The notes under the pieces were generated by a model. It saw only the letters and a program-made list of their open reading frames with translations, searched no databases and was not told the origin of the DNA. A DNA stretch of 16,952 nucleotides from contig CABPWH010000042.1 in NCBI GenBank assembly GCA_902461085.1, forward strand, positions 1 through 16,952. Reading direction: 5' to 3'. Shown piece after piece: positions 1 to 6,570 of the stretch. The translations under genes and the position numbers were made by a program. Position 1 is the first letter of the stretch. The number at the start of each line of letters is the position of its first letter. Origin of the DNA: an uncultured Collinsella sp. (lineage in GTDB: Bacteria; Actinomycetota; Coriobacteriia; Coriobacteriales; Coriobacteriaceae).

Positions 1-32
1 TGTAAGAGGCGGGGCATGCCCCGCCTCTTACA
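1..32. repeat. perfect 32-bp palindrome
   Basis: Positions 1-16 are the exact reverse complement of 17-32, centred on GGCATGCC, with no loop. It lies about 235 bp beyond the stop of the leftward permease gene and is cut flush with the window edge, so it may be the inner stem of a longer element of the kind at 11888-12004. The bases that follow (CTCTGCGCGC near 38-47) only weakly resemble the conserved linker of those elements. No gene is visible in 33-266. That stretch is GC-rich and holds only this palindrome and the hairpin at 173-201. Confidence 0.6.
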
Positions 33-161
33 CCACATCTCTGCGCGCTACCCAGGACCGGGGCATTCAGCGCAGTTTTGCACCCCCGCCCCCGCGCCCG
101 CGGACCCCGGGATGCTGAATACTCCGGAATTTGCACGGCGCCCCCTGGGGTACCTGTGGGC

Positions 162-201
162 AAAAAGCAATCGCCCCGCCGAAATATGCATTTAGCGGGG
201 C
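162..201 (-). terminator. possible terminator of the ABC permease gene
   Basis: On the minus strand a 7-bp stem (GCCCCGC at 201-195 with GCGGGGC at 179-173) encloses a second short stem AAAT/ATTT. It is followed after six bases by a run of five T (166-162). It sits about 65 bp past the permease stop. The gap between hairpin and T-run is longer than ideal, so intrinsic termination is plausible rather than clear. Confidence 0.45.
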
Positions 202-266
202 AGTTTATGCAAAAATACTGCTGTGGGCGCGTCGGCAGGTCGCCAGAACTTGAATCCCAGGACAGG

Positions 267-3032
267 TTACTCGGCGCTCTTGAGGGCGCCGACCATGTCG
301 ATCCTATTGAGGGTGCGATTGGTAGTGAGGTTGACGATAAACGTAAAGACAAAGGAAAGCACTACGGCGAGCACATAACTCAGCGGCTGGACCTCAACGT
401 CAAAGTAGAGCGACGGCATCTGCAGAATGTACGTAAAGCTCTCGGCCAGCAGGCTACCCAGCGGCACGCCCAGCGCGGCGCCAATTGCCGTGAGGATTAA
501 CGTCTCCTTGTTGACGTAGTGGTGCACCTCGCCACGGCGGAAGCCCAGCACCTTAATGGTCGCCAGCTCGCGCTCGCGCTCGGAGATGTTGGTGTTGGAC
601 AGTGTAAACACAACCACAAACGACAGGCACGCCGCCATAAAGGTCACGAGCGCCACGACCGAATTGATAATCGTAAAGTTCGCATCAGCGTTCGCCTGAT
701 GCTCGGCCGTACTCGAAATCGTAAGCCAGCCGTCACTCTTAATCTTCTTGCTAAACGCAATCTGGTCGGCCGACGAGCCCTTCAGCAACGCAAGGACACC
801 GTTAAGGCGCGCGCTTCGACCGAACGCGCGCTCATAGGTGCCCTGCGTCATATAGAGTGTGTTGCCAAGATAGTTGAGCGAAATGTCGCTGACTTTGACC
901 TTGGCAGCATTGAGCGACGAATCCTGGACGTGCGCCGTATCACCCGGCTGAATCCCCAGCGCCAGCTGTGAACTCTTGCTCAGATACACATCTCCGTCAC
1001 GCAAAGACAGCGACTCTTTGGACTCGTCCTCAAGGCGCACGTAGTCGTCCAGATCGTTCACGCGGTCATCGGGCACCACGATTAACAGCACTGTCTCGCT
1101 TTTGCCGCCAAATGTAAAGGTGACGTTATCGGTCGTAATCGGCAGCGTCGAAGTCACGGTCACACCGGAATCCTTGACCGCGCTTCGCTCGTCGAGCGCC
1201 GCGCACGTCTGCGTAAAGTCGTCGGGATTGGCGACCGCCAGCAAGTCGTAGCGCGTGATATGCCCGTACTGTTTGGGCGAAAGCGCTATCGACGTATCGC
1301 GGATGCCCAGAGCGCAGATCACGAGCGCCGTGCAGCCGGCGATACCAAAGATGGTCATAAGGGCACGCTTTTTGTAGCGGAACAGGTTACGCGCCGCCAC
1401 CTTGTTCGAAAAGCCCATACGGTGCCAGATAAAGCCGATGCGCTCAAGCAAAATGCGCGAGCCGGCACGCGGGGCCTTGGGACGCATGAGCGAGGCTGGG
1501 GTCTCGGCCATCTCGTGGCGGCAGGCGATAATCGTGGCGCCCACCACGCCCACGGCAAACAGCGCCACCGAGACGATTGAGGACACGATGTCGTACGAAA
1601 GCAGCATCTGGGGCAGTGAGTACATGTCGTCGAACACCGTGAACAGGAACAGTGGTAGGCCCACAAATCCGACAATGTTGCCAAGCACGCCGCCGATCAG
1701 ACAAGCCCACAGTGAATAGTTCACGTATTTGGACAGGATACGCCCGCGTGAATAGCCGAGTGCCTTGTACAGACCAATGAGCGTGCGCTCCTCCTCGACC
1801 ATGCGCGTGGCGGTGGTAAGGCTAATGAGCACGGCGACGACAAAGAAGATGAATGGGAAAACCGTGGCGATGGCTTCGATCGAAGAGCTGTCGCTCTCCA
1901 CGCTCGAGTAGCTTGTGATGCTATCGCGGTCCTGGATGTACCAGGTGCATTCGCCCAGGTCGGAAAGCTCGGCGCGGGCGTCGGCAAACTGTTGGTCGGC
2001 AGCGGCACGGCGCTGGTCCAGGTCGGCCTGCGCTTGCACGCGCTCCTCGCTGCCCTCTGCCATGCGGTTGATGTTATCCTGCTCGATCCCAAAGAGCATG
2101 GCGGCCTGACGCTCGGCCGCATCCAAGCTTGTCGGCGTGTCGACCGTCAGCTCCTGAGCGCGCGCCTTCTCACGCTCCTCGCGGATCTTCTCTATATTGC
2201 CCTTGACCTCATTGATCTTTGCCGCGTAGGCATCCGAATAGGAGTTGAGATCCTTGGCCCCCTCGACGATCACGTGGACAGCGGAGTAGGAAGAAGATGT
2301 CGCGGCGTCCTCGCTCACATAGAACTTATAGTCCGCCGCCGAAGCAGCGCGAAAGGCGTTGACTGTCGAGTCGGAGCTCACATCAGTGGGGTCGAGGACC
2401 TCGGCCGTAATGGTGTAATCGCCCGCGGCAAACTGGTCCTTGGCGCTTTGATTGGACGAGCTCGCGTCATTGGCGGCAAAACTCACGGTATCGCCGAGCT
2501 TTTTGCCCGATGCCTTCAGGAACTTCGAAGTCACCGCGACTTCATCAGCGCTCTCGGGCAAATCGCCGTTCACGAGCACCGGCTGATCGATGTTCTCCTT
2601 GGAGAGACTCTGCACGACCACGCGCTCGCGCGTTGTACCCACGGCGGTGTAGGCGGTCTCGGTGTAGATGCCCTCGGCCGTTTCGACGCCATCGACCTCT
2701 TGTATGGCGTCGAGATCATCGTCAGTCAGGCCATAGGTCGACTGCACGTTAATGTCATAGACATTTTGCTGGTCGAAGTAGGCATCAACCGAATCACACA
2801 GGTCCTCGCAGCCCGCCTTAAGGCCGCACATCACGCTCACGCCAAGCGCGGTGATGACCACGATTGACAAGAAGCGCTTAAGACTGCCTCGGATTGTGCG
2901 GTAAATGCCACGGCGAAAAATCGTCGGGACCATATCGTTTGAGCTTTGAGCAGTGCGGTAGGTCGCGAACTCCCAGTCGCGGTCTGCGTGCTCCGTATCG
3001 TGGTTTTGGCTGTTTTGGCGATCTTGGTCCAT
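267..3032 (-). CDS. ABC transporter permease, FtsX/MacB-type with two FtsX domains
   Basis: Large membrane subunit of an ABC exporter of the FtsX/MacB superfamily; the substrate cannot be told. Counting from the ATG at 3032 (921 aa), there is one hydrophobic segment near 54-71, a large extracytoplasmic domain (about 75-385) with a charged coiled-coil-like part (about 275-360), three segments (386-405, 441-466, 482-503), one more near 556-576, a second external domain (580-785), and three final segments (786-811, 844-866, 883-901). Both FtsX domains carry the usual cytoplasmic motif: EEERTLIGLYKALGYS (413-428) and SERERELATIKVLGF (817-831). The start is uncertain: a GTG at 3044 would overlap the ATPase stop, the ATG at 3032 lies 5 bp after it, and an internal ATG at 2933 would remove a 33-residue hydrophilic tail. 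It is cotranscribed with the ATPase upstream. Such long permeases in Gram-positive bacteria export lipids, peptides or antimicrobials, but nothing here decides. Confidence 0.9.
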   Translation of the reverse strand: MDQDRQNSQNHDTEHADRDWEFATYRTAQSSNDMVPTIFRRGIYRTIRGSLKRFLSIVVITALGVSVMCGLKAGCEDLCDSVDAYFDQQNVYDINVQSTYGLTDDDLDAIQEVDGVETAEGIYTETAYTAVGTTRERVVVQSLSKENIDQPVLVNGDLPESADEVAVTSKFLKASGKKLGDTVSFAANDASSSNQSAKDQFAAGDYTITAEVLDPTDVSSDSTVNAFRAASAADYKFYVSEDAATSSSYSAVHVIVEGAKDLNSYSDAYAAKINEVKGNIEKIREEREKARAQELTVDTPTSLDAAERQAAMLFGIEQDNINRMAEGSEERVQAQADLDQRRAAADQQFADARAELSDLGECTWYIQDRDSITSYSSVESDSSSIEAIATVFPFIFFVVAVLISLTTATRMVEEERTLIGLYKALGYSRGRILSKYVNYSLWACLIGGVLGNIVGFVGLPLFLFTVFDDMYSLPQMLLSYDIVSSIVSVALFAVGVVGATIIACRHEMAETPASLMRPKAPRAGSRILLERIGFIWHRMGFSNKVAARNLFRYKKRALMTIFGIAGCTALVICALGIRDTSIALSPKQYGHITRYDLLAVANPDDFTQTCAALDERSAVKDSGVTVTSTLPITTDNVTFTFGGKSETVLLIVVPDDRVNDLDDYVRLEDESKESLSLRDGDVYLSKSSQLALGIQPGDTAHVQDSSLNAAKVKVSDISLNYLGNTLYMTQGTYERAFGRSARLNGVLALLKGSSADQIAFSKKIKSDGWLTISSTAEHQANADANFTIINSVVALVTFMAACLSFVVVFTLSNTNISERERELATIKVLGFRRGEVHHYVNKETLILTAIGAALGVPLGSLLAESFTYILQMPSLYFDVEVQPLSYVLAVVLSFVFTFIVNLTTNRTLNRIDMVGALKSAE

Positions 3033-3037
3033 GGGCG

Positions 3038-3739
3038 CTACCACTCGATCGTCTCGATAGGCACGGGATTTTGCTGGACCGTCTCGCTCTCCACGCGGCC
3101 GCTCTTAAAGCGGATCAGGCGATCGGCCATGGGCGCCAGCGCGGAGTTATGGGTGATGATGATGACCGTGATGCCCTGCTTGCGACAGGTGTCCTGTAGC
3201 AGCTGCAAGATCTGCTTGCCGGTTTTGTAGTCGAGTGCGCCCGTGGGCTCGTCGCACAGGAGCAGCTTGGGGTTCTTGGCCAGTGCACGTGCAATGGACA
3301 CACGCTGCTGCTCGCCGCCCGAAAGCTGCGCCGGAAAGTTAGCAAGACGGTCGCCCAGGCCAACCTGACGAAGCGTTTGCTCGGCATCGAGCGAATCGGG
3401 GCAAATCTGCGCCGCAAGCTCGACATTTTCGAGCGCCGTCAGGTTGGGGACCAGATTGTAGAACTGGAAGACAAAGCCGACGTCGGCACGGCGGTATTCC
3501 ACGAGCTGCGCCTCGTTGGCGGAGCTCACGTCGCGCCCGTCCACCGTCACAGTGCCGGAGGTTACCGTATCCATGCCACCCAGGATGTTGAGCGCCGTAG
3601 TCTTGCCGGCACCCGAGGCGCCCAGGATAATGGCGAGCTCGCCGCGCTCAACGGTAAAGCTCGCGCCGTCGAGCGCGTGAATGCGGGCATCGCCCTCGCC
3701 GTACGCCTTGATGACGTCTTTGAATTCGATATAGGCCAT
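3038..3739 (-). CDS. ABC transporter ATP-binding protein, MacB/LolD-type
   Basis: ATPase subunit (233 aa) that powers the adjacent permease from the cytoplasmic face. All nucleotide-binding motifs are intact: Walker A GASGAGKTT (40-48), Q-loop glutamine 92 in VFQFYNL, signature LSGGEQQ (139-145), Walker B LLLCDEPTG (159-167, with catalytic Glu164), D-loop GALD (167-170) and the switch histidine 197 in ITHN. The length is normal for the family. It is the first gene of a two-gene leftward operon, with its stop only a few bases from the permease start. The ATG has a weak GGGA site 8 bases upstream. A TACTAA -10 with a TTGGTG -35 about 16 bases before it (minus strand, near 3765-3795) is a possible promoter. 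Confidence 0.93.
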   Translation of the reverse strand: MAYIEFKDVIKAYGEGDARIHALDGASFTVERGELAIILGASGAGKTTALNILGGMDTVTSGTVTVDGRDVSSANEAQLVEYRRADVGFVFQFYNLVPNLTALENVELAAQICPDSLDAEQTLRQVGLGDRLANFPAQLSGGEQQRVSIARALAKNPKLLLCDEPTGALDYKTGKQILQLLQDTCRKQGITVIIITHNSALAPMADRLIRFKSGRVESETVQQNPVPIETIEW

Positions 3740-3793
3740 CGATTAATTCCCATCTGGTCGGATAACTCTTTAGTATTACCCATTTCGCACCCA

Positions 3794-3818
3794 CCAAAAA
3801 GGGACAGGTTTATTTTGG
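3794..3818. repeat. short inverted repeat CCAAAA/TTTTGG
   Basis: CCAAAA at 3794-3799 pairs with TTTTGG at 3813-3818 around a loop containing GGGACA. A similar arrangement (TTTTTGG...CCAAAA, loop containing TGTCC on the plus strand) occurs at 7733-7753. It lies upstream of the ATPase gene. No gene is visible in 3740-4010 apart from this repeat, the ATPase promoter region and the SOS box. Confidence 0.3.
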
Positions 3819-3940
3819 CAGGTTTTATATGGGGAAATGGCAGCTATAAATGAGGCGCCGGGGAGGCAGAGAAATCATCGACGGAGTCAGGCCGACCGCC
3901 AAACACAACGCACGCATCTCAATCTGTCAGCCAAATCATT

Positions 3941-3954
3941 CGAACAGCTGTTCG
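3941..3954. promoter_or_regulatory. LexA (SOS) box
   Basis: CGAACAGCTGTTCG is a perfect palindrome and fits the CGAAC-N4-GTTCG consensus of Gram-positive and actinobacterial LexA sites; the preceding T gives TCGAAC. It lies 57 bp upstream of the GyrI-like gene. A -10-like TATGAT begins at 3959 and again at 3964, so a bound repressor would cover the promoter. No second copy was seen in the window. This is a sequence match to a known consensus; regulation is inferred. Confidence 0.75.
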
Positions 3955-4010
3955 TTTCTATGATATGATTCAGCTATCTAAGCAGGCCAATACGCAGAAA
4001 GGCGGCCAAC

Positions 4011-4649
4011 ATGGCGTTCGACTTTAAGAAGGAATGCAAGGAGCTCTACAAACCCGCAAGCAAGCCGAGTATCATAACTGTCCCGCCTATGAGCTACGTT
4101 GCCGTTCGCGGAAAGGGCGACCCAAATACCGAAGGTGGCGAGTATCAAAATGCCCTGCCGCTGCTTTACGGCATCGCCTATACCGTTAAGATGTCGAAGA
4201 AAGGCTCAAGGAGTATCGAGGGCTATTTCGACTTTGTGGTACCGCCGCTCGAGGGTTTCTGGTGGCAAGACTCCCCGAGCGACGACATCGATTATGTACG
4301 CAAGGACGATTTCAACTTTATCTCGTGCATCCGCCTGCCCGATTTCGTCACCCGAGATGACTTTGACTGGGCAGTCGCGGAAGCCACGACCAAAAAGAAA
4401 CTGGACTTTTCCGCCGTCGAGCTGCTTAAAGTTGACGAGGGTCTCTGCGTTCAATGCATGCACACCGGGCCCTACGACAACGAACCGGCGACCGTAGACG
4501 CTATGCATGAATACACGACCGAGCAGGGCTATGTCCCCGACTTCTCAGATACCCGTTTACATCACGAAATCTATCTTTCCGATCCACGCAAGCGTGCGCC
4601 GGAGAAACTTAAGACTGTGGTTCGTCATCCTATCAAGCGCGCTGAATAG
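4011..4649 (+). CDS. GyrI-like domain protein (small-molecule-binding fold)
   Basis: A 212-aa soluble protein of the GyrI-like ligand-binding family, recognised from VPPMSYVAVRGKGDPN (24-39), the EGFWWQ stretch (about 80-85), RLPDFVTRDDFDWAV (near 108-122) and the closing ETRLHHEIY-like block TRLHHEIYLSDPRK (about 182-195). The family folds like the ligand domain of AraC/MarR-type multidrug regulators and of E. coli GyrI/SbmC, but this protein has no DNA-binding domain. AAAGGCGG precedes the ATG by 6 bases. It appears to be a single-gene unit. The upstream LexA box suggests induction by DNA damage, which would parallel E. coli sbmC. The actual ligand or partner is unknown. Confidence 0.85.
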   Translation: MAFDFKKECKELYKPASKPSIITVPPMSYVAVRGKGDPNTEGGEYQNALPLLYGIAYTVKMSKKGSRSIEGYFDFVVPPLEGFWWQDSPSDDIDYVRKDDFNFISCIRLPDFVTRDDFDWAVAEATTKKKLDFSAVELLKVDEGLCVQCMHTGPYDNEPATVDAMHEYTTEQGYVPDFSDTRLHHEIYLSDPRKRAPEKLKTVVRHPIKRAE

Positions 4650-4680
4650 CGTGGAGCGTCATTTCACGCGCTAGGTTTTA
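4636..4680 (+). terminator. possible terminator after the GyrI-like gene
   Basis: GCGTG (4649-4653) pairs with CACGC (4665-4669), and a longer alternative pairs AGCGCG (4636-4641) with CGCGCT (4667-4672). GGTTTTA follows. The stem is short and the T-run is only four bases, so this is weak. Confidence 0.3.
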
Positions 4681-4722
4681 AGCCAGCCAACCAGCCGCCT
4701 CCTAGGCTGTCAAGCAATTATC

Positions 4723-4751
4723 TTGACGCGGCCCGCCGCATCTTATAAGTT
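4723..4751 (+). promoter_or_regulatory. putative promoter of the truncated Abi gene
   Basis: TTGACG (4723-4728) is followed by TATAAG at 4744 (15-bp spacer) or TAAGTT at 4746 (17-bp spacer), about 70 bp upstream of the Abi ATG. The -35 is near consensus; the -10 is ambiguous. Confidence 0.4.
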
Positions 4752-4820
4752 TGTCTTGCTAAAGCTGGAAAGCCTCTCAACGATGCGCAACTCCAGCTCT
4801 TTTTCTATCAAGAGGCTTAA

Positions 4821-5444
4821 ATGAAATACCAGAAGTCGCGGATATCCATCAACGAACAAATAGCACTATTGACAGAAAACAAGGGTCTTAAGTGCTCTGA
4901 TCAAAGCGAACTCGAGCGAGCTTTGGTCGAAGCCAACCACTACAGACTGTCGGCCTACTGGTTTCCCTACAAAACCAAATGCAAGTTCGGGATTACCATC
5001 TTTCGCGAAGGCACAACATTCGAAACCATCATCTACACGTATGAATTTGACCGAGCCCTCCGGCAGTTAATGTTTGATGCGGTCGGCAGTGCGGTCGGCA
5101 GAATTGAGATCTACCTCAGAAGCAGAATTGCCTATCTTGCCTCTGAGGAACGCGGGCCTTTCTGTTACCCAGATGTCGCCATAACGAGGCTCAACTCGGC
5201 ATGCCCGTCGAGCTCTGCGCCTCACTGGGCTACGCAGCCGTCTTTGGCAGCGCCACCAATACGCTGCTCGCACCCATCCTTATTGGCTGTGAAGTCTTCG
5301 GCTTTGATAACTTGCCGATGTTCATTATTGTCTGCGTTGTGGCTTACCTGTTCAACATGGATAAGTCCATCTACGCCCTGCAGGAGCGGGCGTAGATCGA
5401 TGTCCAGGCAGGTGGTCTCAGCCGGAAACGGCGTCCCACTCTGA
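4821..5444 (+). pseudogene. Abi_2 (AbiD/AbiF-like) abortive-infection gene, 3'-truncated
   Basis: The first 118 or so residues match the N-terminal half of Abi_2 proteins, which are phage-exclusion factors: ANHYRLSAYWFPYK (38-51), YEFDRALRQLMFDA (74-87), then IEIYLRSRIAYLASE and GPFCYPD (112-118). Intact members are near 300 aa. After about position 5178 the similarity stops. The frame continues to 5444 only by reading out of frame through a chloride-channel remnant, giving a low-complexity Ser/Pro/Ala tail. The HEPN-like RxxxxH active-site part normally found in the C-terminal half is therefore missing. AAGAGG lies 5 bases before the ATG, so the start signal is intact. A 12-base tandem duplication at 5080-5103 adds AVGS within the domain. 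It is most likely a non-functional relic. Confidence 0.75.
5183..5395 (+). pseudogene. C-terminal remnant of a ClC-type chloride channel gene
   Basis: In a different frame from the Abi fragment, about 65 codons end at the TAG at 5393. They encode LGYAAVFGSATNTLLAPILI, then GCEVFG, FIIVCVVAYLF and KSIYALQ. This resembles the last two helices of voltage-gated ClC family proteins, where the AAVFGSATNT-type segment sits near the C-terminus. Full-length members exceed 400 aa, so only the tail is left. The open frame continues leftward into Abi sequence, which marks a fusion point near 5178-5190. ATG 5201 has no Shine-Dalgarno site, so expression is unlikely. Confidence 0.6.
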
Positions 5445-5561
5445 GGCTGTATTCCGGGACACGGTTTCCGCTTGGAACGCCATTCGGAAAGCGCATCCCG
5501 CTTTAAAACGGAATTCCGGGACGTAGTTTCCGTCTGAGCCTCCATTCGGAAAGCATGTCCC
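5423..5561. repeat. array of five alternating inverted 15-bp motifs, 62-bp period
   Basis: The motif CGGAAAC-N3-GTCCC occurs forward at 5423-5437, inverted at 5456-5470, forward at 5485-5499, inverted at 5518-5532 and forward at 5547-5561, with small variations. Spacers alternate 18, 14, 18 and 14 bases and end in ATTCC or CCATT. This gives a 62-bp tandem unit of two opposed motifs; the copies at 5451 and 5513 align without gaps. Neighbouring motifs can pair into consecutive hairpins in either register. The array fills most of the gap between the chloride-channel remnant and the end of ogt. It could terminate both converging transcripts or be a REP/BIME-like dispersed element. Confidence 0.75.
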
Positions 5562-5601
5562 GTTCTTTCACGGCATCTTGGCTATGCAAAGCGCTCGAGT
5601 G

Positions 5602-6180
5602 TTACTCCTCGTACGCGCCCTCAAGCCGCAGCAGCCGCTCCTTGCGGTCGAGGCCGCCGGCATATCCGTTGAGCGAACCATCGGCGGCAACCACGCGATG
5701 GCACGGCACAATAATCGAAATGGGATTACGCGCGACCGCGGCCCCCACGGCACGGGGAGACGCAACGGGTGCTTCGTTTCCCGGTACACGATGTCGAGCC
5801 GCAACACGCTGGGCGATCTCACCATACGTAGCGACCTCGCCACGCGGGATAGAAAGCAGCTCAAACCAAACCTCGTGCTGAAACGCCGTACCAATCATAT
5901 GCAACGGCGGCGTAAACCGAGGCTCCTGCCCCGCAAAATAAGCATTCAGCCAAGCCCAAGAACGCTCAAGTACCGACGAGGCAGCACCGTTTGTCGGATT
6001 CACCGAAGACATGCCGCCAGCACCAGAAACTGCATCGGCGCCTTCAACATGTTCAGGATCTTCTTTGAGAAGCGTGGAGCCAAAATGCTCCTGTCCCTCA
6101 AACCAAAGCCCCGTCAGACCGCGGCCATCAGCGGCAAGCAAGATTTCGCCCAAAGGCGAAGCAAACGTCGTCGTGACCAC
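5602..6180 (-). CDS. ogt: methylated-DNA--protein-cysteine S-methyltransferase
   Basis: This suicide repair enzyme moves the methyl group from O6-methylguanine (and O4-methylthymine) to its own cysteine. The hallmark IVPCHRV lies at 157-163 with acceptor Cys160. The winged-helix DNA-binding part is recognisable in GEVATYGEIAQRV (114-126) and the arginine-finger segment SPRAVGAAVARNP (141-153). At 192 aa it is slightly long for Ogt, because of a low-complexity insertion near residues 40-70. The GTG start at 6180 is supported by AAAGGAG six bases upstream; no other start fits better. A TATTAT -10-like hexamer lies on the minus strand at 6213-6208. The gene is transcribed alone. No LexA or Ada-type box was seen. 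Confidence 0.93.
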   Translation of the reverse strand: MVTTTFASPLGEILLAADGRGLTGLWFEGQEHFGSTLLKEDPEHVEGADAVSGAGGMSSVNPTNGAASSVLERSWAWLNAYFAGQEPRFTPPLHMIGTAFQHEVWFELLSIPRGEVATYGEIAQRVAARHRVPGNEAPVASPRAVGAAVARNPISIIVPCHRVVAADGSLNGYAGGLDRKERLLRLEGAYEE

Positions 6181-6242
6181 CAGCGGCTCCTTTCAAAACT
6201 CCGCAACATAATACCGCGAATTGTGCAGACAACCCCAATCGA

Positions 6243-6338
6243 CCCCACAGTTCCCAAAGGCGGCAGGCGCGCAGCGCCGCAGCTGCCGGCCACGCCCCAC
6301 AGTTCCCAAAGGCCGCGGTCGGGCCCCCCGCGGGGCCC
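6243..6338. repeat. direct repeats and GC-rich hairpins upstream of ogt
   Basis: The gap 6181-6570 contains no credible gene. It holds an exact 19-bp direct repeat (CCCCACAGTTCCCAAAGGC at 6243-6261 and 6295-6313, 52 bp apart), with a shorter third CCCCACA near 6342. Between and after the copies are GC-rich self-complementary stretches, including GGGCCCC/GGGGCCC at 6321-6338 with a 4-base loop. The remainder, from 6429, is the long hairpin listed separately. The role is unknown: tandem sites for a regulator, or decayed intergenic repeats. Confidence 0.5.
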
Positions 6339-6428
6339 AGGCCCCACAACAGCCACGTGCTCCCATCAGCCCAGCGGCCCCAACCAACAACGGCCCCATC
6401 GCAGGCCGCTCGCAACAGCGTCACCGCA

Positions 6429-6558
6429 GGCGGTGGCCGGGCTTAGTTTTCAGAACACTCCGCAGACCAGTGTGGCGCCTTGTCCGCGGCTCCGAAGGAG
6501 CAGGACAAGGCGCCACACATGGTCGAGGACGTTCTGAAAACTAAGCCCGGCCCCCGCC
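6429..6558 (-). repeat. long structured hairpin, element 1 (3' of asd)
   Basis: The outer arms 6429-6456 and 6531-6558 pair at 27 of 28 positions, with a perfect 22-bp core (6435-6456 with 6531-6552). The inner arms 6470-6485 and 6503-6518 are a perfect 16-bp stem capped by GCTCC-GAA-GGAGC. On the minus strand the linkers are GTCCTCGACCAT (6530-6519) and TGGTCTGCGGAGT (6469-6457). GACC in one pairs with GGTC in the other, leaving a small asymmetric TC/TGC internal loop. It begins 13 bp after the asd stop and is read in the asd direction. No T-run follows, so it is not a classic terminator. The linkers match element 3 at 11888-12004. Confidence 0.85.
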
Positions 6559-6570
6559 GGACAGGTCACA

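Noticed and set aside
1..60. Fourth copy of the conserved-linker hairpin at the left edge
   Set aside because: The palindrome fits an inner stem, but the following bases match the linker in only about five positions, and the left half is outside the window.
1992..2867. Long rightward frame of 291 codons inside the ABC permease gene
   Set aside because: It is antisense to a well-recognised permease and is a shadow of its codon pattern.
5423..5561. CRISPR array
   Set aside because: The repeated motifs alternate in orientation and the spacers are short and related, unlike direct repeats with unique spacers.
6193..6399. Open frames on both strands in the GC-rich gap upstream of ogt
   Set aside because: They arise from GC-rich repeats, have no ribosome sites and give low-complexity Gly/Ala/Arg peptides.
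6429..6558. Insertion sequence or MITE with target-site duplication
   Set aside because: No direct repeats flank the arms and no transposase remnant lies inside. A mobile origin is not excluded, but nothing here supports it.
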